A stretch of 8,606 bases of DNA from assembly GCA_017999075.1 (NCBI GenBank), contig JAGOBX010000131.1, forward strand, positions 1 through 8,606, written 5' to 3'. The DNA comes from Candidatus Babelota bacterium. Its GTDB lineage: Bacteria; JAGOBX01. Shown one piece after another: positions 4,120-8,606 of this stretch. Numbering within the stretch: position 1 is the stretch's first letter; each line of letters begins with the position of its first letter. Both the position numbers and the translations under genes were made by a program. Under the pieces are notes generated by a model that was not told where the DNA came from, did no database searches, and worked only from the letters and a program-made list of their open reading frames with translations.

Positions 4120-5763
4120 ATGGATTTGATGAGCGCTATAACTAATTCACTCGCAAACGGCGCATACAGAATGATGAACTTGCAACGAGACCAAATGTTG
4201 CAACATCAGAACAAAATATCTTCAGGAAAACGGATAAATTCAGCATCCGATGATGCTGCCGGACTTGCAATATCTAAAAAATTTGAAACACAAACAAGAG
4301 GGCTTCAACAAGCTAACAGAAATGTTCAAGACGGAATTTCTATGTTGCAAACATTAGAAGGCGGTCTTGGTGGAATACACGATATATTACAACGAATGAG
4401 AAGTCTTGCAGTTCAATCAGCAAATGATACATTAACAAATGAAGACAGAAACTTAATTCAATTAGAAATAAACGAATTGATTAAAGAAATCGACAGAAAA
4501 CAAACAAGTTGTGAATTTAATACAATCAAGTTATTAAAAGGAGTTTTCAATAATCCTAAATTAGGCGAATGGAATCAAATAACACAATTGAATGGTTCTT
4601 CTATAGCAGGTTTTGATGTTAGCACTGACGGAAAACTAATTACTTTTTCTTCAAATAAGGATGACGGAATAACAAGCAAATTATATGTAATGAATTCTGA
4701 CGGAAGTAATATTAAAAAATTAACCGATTTTCCGTCATATATGTCAAAATTTACTCCAGATAATGAAAACATAACATTTACAGGTATTCCACCAGGCGAA
4801 ACTCTTCGTGAAGCTATGATGATTAGTGTTGACGGAAATAATTTAACAAACCTTTCAAATACTCCGCTTTCGGCAGAATCTTATTCTCAAGTATCTCCTG
4901 ACGGAAATACTGTTATTTGGTCTCAAAGCGGAAATTTAATTAAATCTGATTTTCCTGACTTAAACCCATCTGCAACAGGTAATGTAATTGGCAATTGGTT
5001 TAATTATTTTCCGTCAGGTGATAAAATAATCTATCATCGCAACGTCGTCACAAGTTGGGAAATATTTATTGCTGATTTAGAAGGAAATGTTTTACAACAA
5101 GTTACTAATAATTCCCTTTCTGATTTAGTCTACGGAAATGGAATTTCACCAGATGAAAGTAAAATTGTTTTTTCAAGGCATTCGTCTAATAGTTCTACCG
5201 ATGATACAGGCGAATTATATATGATGAATATTGACGGCAGTGAGTTAACTCGATTAACAGATAATAATTCATTTGAAGGATTGAGTCAATTATCCGAAGA
5301 CGGAAAAAAACTTTACTTTGTTTCGAATAAAACAGGTGCTCAAGAAATTTATACTGCCGAAATGGAATATGACGGTTTATTCTTACATGCTGGCGCAAAT
5401 ATGAATCAAACTATTGAATTAAAACTTGACAATATGAGTTCATACGCACTAGGAATTCGTGGATTATCCGTTGAAACTCAAACTCAATCAGAAGCAGCAT
5501 TAGGACTAATGGATAATGCTATAAATAAAGTTTCCGCATATAGAGCAAAAATTGGAGCTCTTCAAAATCGCCTTGAACATACTTTTAATTATAACGGAGC
5601 AGCCGAAGAAAATCAGACATCTGCCAAATCACGAATCGAAGATGCAGACATTGCTCGTGAAATGATTGAATACACAAAACGAGATATGCTCGATAAAATT
5701 TCAATGTCAATGCTTTCACAAGCAAACTTAAAGCAAAAAAATATTTTAAATTTATTTCAGTAG
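4120..5763 (+). CDS. Flagellin with inserted six-bladed TolB-like beta-propeller
   Basis: A 547-residue flagellin. Residues 1-141 are the N-terminal D0/D1 coiled coil (HQNKISSGKRINSASDDAAGLAIS, NVQDGISMLQTLEGGL, ILQRMRSLAVQSANDT). Residues about 420-547 are the C-terminal D1/D0 (LFLHAGANMNQTIELKLDNM, ADIAREMIEYTKRDML, SMLSQANLKQKNILNLF). The variable D2/D3 region, about 150-417, is replaced by six PD40/TolB-type repeats with recurring [SP]xDGxxIxF and LYxMNxDGSxxxxLT signatures (STDGKLITF 167-175, SPDGNTVIW 259-267, SPDESKIVF 343-351, SEDGKKLYF 392-400; DGSNIKKLT 194-202, DGSELTRLT 372-380). Both ends enter and leave at the D1 boundary, so filament polymerisation should survive with a propeller on the outside. 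There is no signal peptide, as expected for type III flagellar export. The N-terminus MDLMSAITNS lacks the usual INHN motif. A binding or adhesive role is inferred. GAGGTGA 7 nt upstream fixes the start. Confidence 0.93.
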   Translation: MDLMSAITNSLANGAYRMMNLQRDQMLQHQNKISSGKRINSASDDAAGLAISKKFETQTRGLQQANRNVQDGISMLQTLEGGLGGIHDILQRMRSLAVQSANDTLTNEDRNLIQLEINELIKEIDRKQTSCEFNTIKLLKGVFNNPKLGEWNQITQLNGSSIAGFDVSTDGKLITFSSNKDDGITSKLYVMNSDGSNIKKLTDFPSYMSKFTPDNENITFTGIPPGETLREAMMISVDGNNLTNLSNTPLSAESYSQVSPDGNTVIWSQSGNLIKSDFPDLNPSATGNVIGNWFNYFPSGDKIIYHRNVVTSWEIFIADLEGNVLQQVTNNSLSDLVYGNGISPDESKIVFSRHSSNSSTDDTGELYMMNIDGSELTRLTDNNSFEGLSQLSEDGKKLYFVSNKTGAQEIYTAEMEYDGLFLHAGANMNQTIELKLDNMSSYALGIRGLSVETQTQSEAALGLMDNAINKVSAYRAKIGALQNRLEHTFNYNGAAEENQTSAKSRIEDADIAREMIEYTKRDMLDKISMSMLSQANLKQKNILNLFQ

Positions 5764-5775
5764 GAGAATTTTTAA

Positions 5776-6348
5776 ATGGGTGATTATAATCAGTGGTATA
5801 ATTTCACATATGAAGGAATATTTTCTTTAGCGTCATGGGATAATTTCAATGAAGATATTGAAAAAAAAATTATATGTCTTTTTTCATGGATGCCCTGTGC
5901 TATAATGAATATTACTCATTCAGGAAAAGGAAAAAATCGAATCACAAAAGCTCAAGTATATAACATTGAAAATTGTAAAGAAAAAATTTTATCTGTCAAA
6001 TCAATCGCTGAATCATTTAAAAATATAAAATTGGTAGATATCGACATTAAAAATAAAAAAATAAAACAAAATATTCTTGATTTAAGTAAACCACTTGTCG
6101 AAATATTTGGAACAGTAGGAGCAAGTAAATTTTTACATTTTAGTTTTCCATTTTTTTTTATTATGTGGGATCGAAAAATAAGAAATCATTATAAATTAAA
6201 AGACAATGAAATAGGTTATTATAATTATTTATTGAATGCAAAAGAAGCATTAAATAATTCCGATATTTTAAATATAGCAAAAAATAAATTTCCTAATAAC
6301 ATTCTGCGTGGTTTAGATATATACAGAATGGAAACTATTCGAGATTAA
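5776..6348 (+). CDS. Uncharacterised 190-residue protein
   Basis: I cannot assign a family with confidence. The protein looks soluble and mainly helical, with a distinctive central block at residues 113-136 (TVGASKFLHFSFPFFFIMWD then RKIR), containing K117, H121 and D132. I associate the pattern A-S-K-x-L-H-F-x-x-P-x-x-F-x-x-W-D with uncharacterised bacterial proteins whose fold I cannot state. The C-terminal half carries helices ending GLDIYRMETIRD. There is no signal peptide and no convincing transmembrane helix, although FPFFFIMW is hydrophobic. The start has AGGAGA (5762-5767) 8 nt upstream, overlapping the flagellin TAG, so it is probably co-transcribed with the flagellin. The two share a cassette; a functional link such as modification of the flagellin is speculative. 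Confidence 0.72.
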   Translation: MGDYNQWYNFTYEGIFSLASWDNFNEDIEKKIICLFSWMPCAIMNITHSGKGKNRITKAQVYNIENCKEKILSVKSIAESFKNIKLVDIDIKNKKIKQNILDLSKPLVEIFGTVGASKFLHFSFPFFFIMWDRKIRNHYKLKDNEIGYYNYLLNAKEALNNSDILNIAKNKFPNNILRGLDIYRMETIRD

Positions 6349-6376
6349 AATTATTTTATCCACATATAATAATGCC

Positions 6377-6489
6377 GATTGCACTGCGTCTATCATAGTC
6401 CTATACCTCGTGCTTCGCACGGCTGCTGCGCAGTCATTTTGCCTTCGGCAAAACGAGTATAGGACATTACCGTTATCCGCAAAAAGCGC
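6377..6489 (+). repeat. Cloverleaf palindromic site S5
   Basis: Entering arm GATTGCA-C6384-TGCGTCTATC (6377-6394); spacer AT; stem AGTCCTATAC (6397-6406); head (6407-6456) CTC...CGA with hairpins GTGC-TTC-GCAC, CTGC-TGC-GCAG inside GGC...GTCA, and TTTTGCC-TTC-GGCAAAA; returning stem GTATAGGACA (6457-6466, last pair mismatched); spacer TTACC (6467-6471); leaving arm GTTATCCGCA (6472-6481), then A6482 and AAAGCGC. This leaving arm starts GTTA rather than GATA, and its partner entering S6 changes with it (GGATAAC), so pairing is kept although the sequence differs. Confidence 0.9.
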
Positions 6490-6504
6490 AGAGAGAAAAT
6501 TCAT

Positions 6505-6533
6505 TTGCTTAATTATTTATTTTGATATATTAT
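6505..6533 (+). promoter_or_regulatory. Candidate promoter of the restriction-modification pair
   Basis: TTGCTT (6505-6510) and TATTAT (6528-6533) are separated by 17 bp and lie about 37 bp before the methyltransferase ATG. A small palindrome CATTT-ATA-AAATG (6539-6551) sits just downstream, near the expected transcript start, and could be an operator or chance in AT-rich DNA. Confidence 0.45.
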
Positions 6534-6570
6534 GTAATCATTTATAAAATGAAATGTGGAGAACTAACTA

Positions 6571-7734
6571 ATGTTTAAAGAAATTCTATTAACTTATGAT
6601 AGTAATTTAACAAAAAATGAAATAATGTCAATAAATATTTTCAATAATTCATTTGATGAAAGTGATATTAAATTGGAATATAATTGTAATAAAATTATTG
6701 TTTTGTTACGTGAAGTTGACTTGGATAATTTGAAACGTGTATCTCAAGGTTTATTAAAATGTTCAGAAAAACCAATTTTTTCGGATATTATTACTCGTAT
6801 TGAAGCTATTAAAAGTTATGGCATCAATGGGAAAAAAAGAAATTATATTGATTACAATAAAGAACGGAAAGTAAAAAATCGAACAGAAAAAGAAGAAAAG
6901 CGAGGACAATATTATTATACAAAAGGTAATGATTTTTCAAAAATAAATAATGACTTACCTAATGAATTTATTGATAAAATTATATCAGAAGATAGCGAAA
7001 TTTTTTTGAAAAAATTGCCAGATAATTCTATTGATTTGGTTTTTACTTCTCCGCCGTATAATTTTGGATTGGAATATGAAAAAAATGCGGATGATCATTA
7101 TTGGGATGATTATTTTAATAAATTATATAAAGTTTTTGAACAGTGTATTAGAGTATTAAAATATGGCGGCAGAATTATTGTAAATATTCAACCTCTTTTT
7201 TCAGATTATATTCCGAGTCATCACATAATAAGTAATTATTTCATCCAAAAAAAATTGATTTGGAAAGGAGAAATTTTATGGGAAAAAAATAATTATAATT
7301 GTAAATATACAGCTTGGGGAAGTTGGAAAAGTCCAAGTAATCCATATTTAAAATATACATGGGAATTTCTTGAAATATTCTCAAAAGGGAGTTTAAAAAA
7401 AGAGGGAAAATCTGGAAATATAGACATTATTGCAGATGAATTTAAACAATGGGTTGTTGCTAAATGGTCTATAGCTCCTGAAAGAGATATGAAAAAATTC
7501 AACCACCCTGCTATGTTCCCAGAAAAATTAGTTGAAAGAGTTATTAAACTTTTTAGTTATAAAAATGATGTTATTCTTGACCCTTTTAATGGAGTAGGAA
7601 CAACAACATTAGTTGCTAAAAAAAATGAGAGAAAATTTATTGGTATTGATATTTCTAACGAGTATTGTTCTACCGCGTTAAAAAGATTAGAAAATTTAAA
7701 AATAGAACAGGGGTTGTTTGCAAATGAATTATGA
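6571..7734 (+). CDS. Type II DNA amino-methyltransferase (beta-class, N4-C or N6-A)
   Basis: A 387-residue protein with the motifs of an exocyclic-amino DNA methyltransferase in beta-class order: catalytic motif IV TSPPYN (159-164) precedes motif X-like HPAMFPEKL (312-320) and the S-adenosylmethionine-binding motif I DPFNGVGTT (337-345), followed by motif II FIGIDIS (356-362). The SPPY form is common in N4-cytosine enzymes but also occurs in adenine ones, so the base is undecided. The segment between IV and X, including GSWKSPSNPYLKYTWEFLEIF (250-270), should hold the target-recognition part. An N-terminal region of about 115 residues rich in Lys, Glu and Asn precedes the catalytic domain and is not part of the usual minimal fold. 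GGAGA lies 8-9 nt before the ATG. The gene overlaps the next one, and the context says it protects host DNA from that nuclease. Confidence 0.9.
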   Translation: MFKEILLTYDSNLTKNEIMSINIFNNSFDESDIKLEYNCNKIIVLLREVDLDNLKRVSQGLLKCSEKPIFSDIITRIEAIKSYGINGKKRNYIDYNKERKVKNRTEKEEKRGQYYYTKGNDFSKINNDLPNEFIDKIISEDSEIFLKKLPDNSIDLVFTSPPYNFGLEYEKNADDHYWDDYFNKLYKVFEQCIRVLKYGGRIIVNIQPLFSDYIPSHHIISNYFIQKKLIWKGEILWEKNNYNCKYTAWGSWKSPSNPYLKYTWEFLEIFSKGSLKKEGKSGNIDIIADEFKQWVVAKWSIAPERDMKKFNHPAMFPEKLVERVIKLFSYKNDVILDPFNGVGTTTLVAKKNERKFIGIDISNEYCSTALKRLENLKIEQGLFANEL

Positions 7735-8428
7735 AAAAATAAATGAATTAGTTAAAACTTATGAATCTGTTGTAAAAGTTGTCGATAAAAAAGCATCCGA
7801 AGAAGAACATCGAGCTTATGGTGGCGTTGTTCGAAGTGTCAAAGGTTGGTTGCAAGAACATTTAACAGAAGAAATAATAAAAATTGCTTGGGAAAATGTA
7901 GGTGGAAATAATTCAAGAATTGAAATTAATTCTCAAAAACAAATGATACCAATTAAAAAAGATTATATCATCAAAATTCAAGATGAAGAAATTAAAAATT
8001 TTATATTAGAAAATATTACAGATTATTTTTATGGATTGAGTGTGGATAAACAAATTTTTATTGATAATAATTTTGTTATTGGAATAGAATGTAAAGCATA
8101 TACGGAAAATGCGATGATAAAAAGAATCCTTGTTGATTTCAGTTTATTGAAAACAATTTTTCCGCAATTACAGTGTTATCTATTTCAGTTAGAAAGTCAA
8201 CTCGGTGGAGATTATTCAGAATTAAAGAAAATTACTTTTGGCAGCACGTCGACACATACTTTGATGTCATATTTTCCAGATGTTAGTTTAAATATTTTTA
8301 CTTTTTTGAAAGGTGAAAGAAAGGTTGATAAACCAATTCATAAATATGAACATTTCAAACCTATCGAAAAAGATAAATTAATAGAAGCAGTTGAATTAAT
8401 ATCAGAAGATATAAAAAGATTTTTATAA
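7724..8428 (+). CDS. Probable type II restriction endonuclease (PD-(D/E)XK-like)
   Basis: A 234-residue protein with a plausible PD-(D/E)XK active site: an acidic residue D114 in FIDNNFVIGIECKAY followed by E122-C-K124, the E-x-K on a predicted strand and then a helix (ENAMIKRILVDFSLLK). The N-terminal part contains HRAYGGVVRSVKGWLQEHL, where a conserved glutamate and substrate contacts could lie. No other family signature is evident; the assignment rests on the ExK motif, the length and the overlap with the methyltransferase. The TTG at 7718 is in frame, but I take ATG 7724: AGGGG (7709-7713) is 10 nt from it and only 4 nt from the TTG. The 11-bp overlap with the methyltransferase gives coupled expression. 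Recognition sequence unknown. Confidence 0.72.
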   Translation: MNYEKINELVKTYESVVKVVDKKASEEEHRAYGGVVRSVKGWLQEHLTEEIIKIAWENVGGNNSRIEINSQKQMIPIKKDYIIKIQDEEIKNFILENITDYFYGLSVDKQIFIDNNFVIGIECKAYTENAMIKRILVDFSLLKTIFPQLQCYLFQLESQLGGDYSELKKITFGSTSTHTLMSYFPDVSLNIFTFLKGERKVDKPIHKYEHFKPIEKDKLIEAVELISEDIKRFL

Positions 8429-8433
8429 ACAGA

Positions 8434-8540
8434 GCGCTTTCAGCGGATAACTTGTGCTTTTACCTCACGCCTTCGGCGTGGCCGCTTCGCGGTCAGCGCT
8501 TCGCGCCGAGTAAAAGCACGGTTCGATAAATGCCATCTTT
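8434..8540 (+). repeat. Cloverleaf palindromic site S6
   Basis: Entering arm GCGCTTT-C8441-AGCGGATAAC (8434-8451); spacer TT; stem GTGCTTTTAC (8454-8463); head (8464-8509) CTC...CGA with hairpins ACGCC-TTC-GGCGT, CCGC-TTC-GCGG inside GGC...GTCA, and GCGC-TTC-GCGC; returning stem GTAAAAGCAC (8510-8519); spacer GGTTC (8520-8524); leaving arm GATAAATGCC (8525-8534), then A8535. The partner of the leaving arm should lie right of the window. Family B head, closest to S4 in its stem (CTTTTACCTC). Confidence 0.9.
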
Positions 8541-8606
8541 TTTAAAAACGAGGTGTATTATGTTAACAGAAAAACAGATTGAAGATGTATTTGAACAATA
8601 TTATGA
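8525..8606 (+). mobile_element. Putative cassette 6, left end only
   Basis: It starts with the arm GATAAATGCC followed by A8535 and TCTTTTTT, then a gene start 20-25 bp later, the same compact layout as cassettes 2 and 3. The closing arm is outside the window and should read as the complement: C (opposite A8535) followed by GGCATTTATC. Confidence 0.55.
8560..8606 (+). CDS. Start of an unidentified gene (partial)
   Basis: ATG 8560 opens a frame that runs to the window end and encodes MLTEKQIEDVFEQYY. GAGGTG (8550-8555) lies 4 nt before the ATG, which gives a usable Shine-Dalgarno. Fifteen residues are too few to identify the product. It is the first gene of the next segment in the array. Confidence 0.65.
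   Translation, partial: MLTEKQIEDVFEQYY

Larger units (their letters stand above)
3676..6471 (+). mobile_element. Putative cassette 4: propeller flagellin with promoter and leader
   Basis: Bounded by 3676-3693 and 6377-6394, inverted repeats matching at 17 of 18 positions with A3686 opposite C6384 at pair 11. Unlike the other segments it has over 400 bp of non-coding DNA before the first gene, holding a sigma28-like promoter and a structured leader, followed by a flagellin and a 190-residue unknown protein. It is the largest segment in the window. Confidence 0.7.
6472..8524 (+). mobile_element. Putative cassette 5: restriction-modification pair
   Basis: Bounded by 6472-6489 and 8434-8451, which pair at 16 of 18 positions: A6482 opposite C8441 at pair 11, plus an A/A mismatch at pair 10. 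It carries a DNA methyltransferase and, overlapping it by 11 bp, a probable endonuclease, with a candidate promoter before the first gene. Restriction-modification pairs stabilise the DNA that carries them, as the toxin-antitoxin pair of cassette 1 would. Confidence 0.68.

Noticed and set aside
6313-6504. Minus-strand open frame across S5, and similar minus-strand frames inside the flagellin, methyltransferase and hydrolase genes
   Set aside because: They overlap well-supported + strand genes or a structured site, have no recognisable domains and no convincing ribosome sites.
7718-7723. TTG 7718 as the endonuclease start
   Set aside because: It is only 4 nt from AGGGG; ATG 7724 has better spacing and is a standard start.
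8452-8535. tRNA genes, suggested by the cloverleaf shape and the GGTTCGATAA in S6
   Set aside because: Stem lengths are wrong, no anticodon arm or conserved D-arm bases are present, and the other sites lack the T-loop-like string. The match in S6 is coincidental.
91-8540. CRISPR array
   Set aside because: The repeats are separated by whole genes, differ in sequence and have a multi-hairpin structure. No short regular spacers are present.
91-8540. Ordinary integron attC sites
   Set aside because: The layout is analogous, but the arms do not fit RYYYAAC/GTTRRRY. They end TATC or ATAAC and start GATA or GTTA, with 10-bp plus extended pairing. I therefore call them integron-like rather than attC.
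91-8540. REP/BIME elements or MITEs
   Set aside because: Those share a common sequence and terminal repeat. Here the terminal arms are private to each segment, and only the structure and a few positions are shared.

Overview
The window comes from a strongly AT-rich bacterium with Shine-Dalgarno sites of the GAGGTG/AGGAGA kind. It carries a flagellin, so the host or a former host is probably motile. The phylum cannot be assigned from this sequence. All credible genes lie on the + strand. The AT-rich coding DNA is broken six times by short GC-rich blocks of nested palindromes, and these blocks are the main feature of the region.

Layout: a possible gene tail (2-76); site S1; a toxin-antitoxin pair (248-906); S2; a secreted protein of unknown function (1029-1775); S3; an amidohydrolase-fold hydrolase and a formyltransferase (1897-3664); S4; a sigma28-type promoter, a structured leader, a flagellin with an inserted TolB-like beta-propeller, and an unknown 190-aa protein (3676-6348); S5; a DNA amino-methyltransferase with a probable restriction endonuclease (6571-8428); S6; and the start of another gene (8560 onward).

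The six sites share one architecture although most of their bases differ. A 10-nt arm ends in TATC (or ATAAC) and is preceded by C. Then come 2 nt, a 10-bp stem strand, a head of about 44-50 nt with three small hairpins, the returning stem strand, 5 nt (mostly TATCC), and a new 10-nt arm starting GATA (or GTTA) and followed by A. The arm leaving each site is not complementary to the arm entering that same site. It is complementary to the arm entering the NEXT site. Every inter-site segment is therefore bounded by its own private inverted repeat of about 16-19 bp, and all five complete segments carry an A opposite C at pair 11. This is the geometry expected of cassettes that excise as circles and rebuild a folded recombination site, as integron cassettes do with attC. 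The canonical attC core motifs are absent and the paired arms are longer. I interpret the window as part of a cassette array of an integron-like but apparently different type, moving modules of one or two genes: an addiction module, a secreted protein, a metabolic or surface-modification pair, a decorated flagellin and a restriction-modification pair. No recombinase gene lies in the window.

The second striking object is the flagellin. Its D0/D1 termini are intact, but the variable region is replaced by a six-bladed PD40/TolB-like propeller. Its cassette carries its own flagellar-type promoter and a leader with competing RNA pairings.
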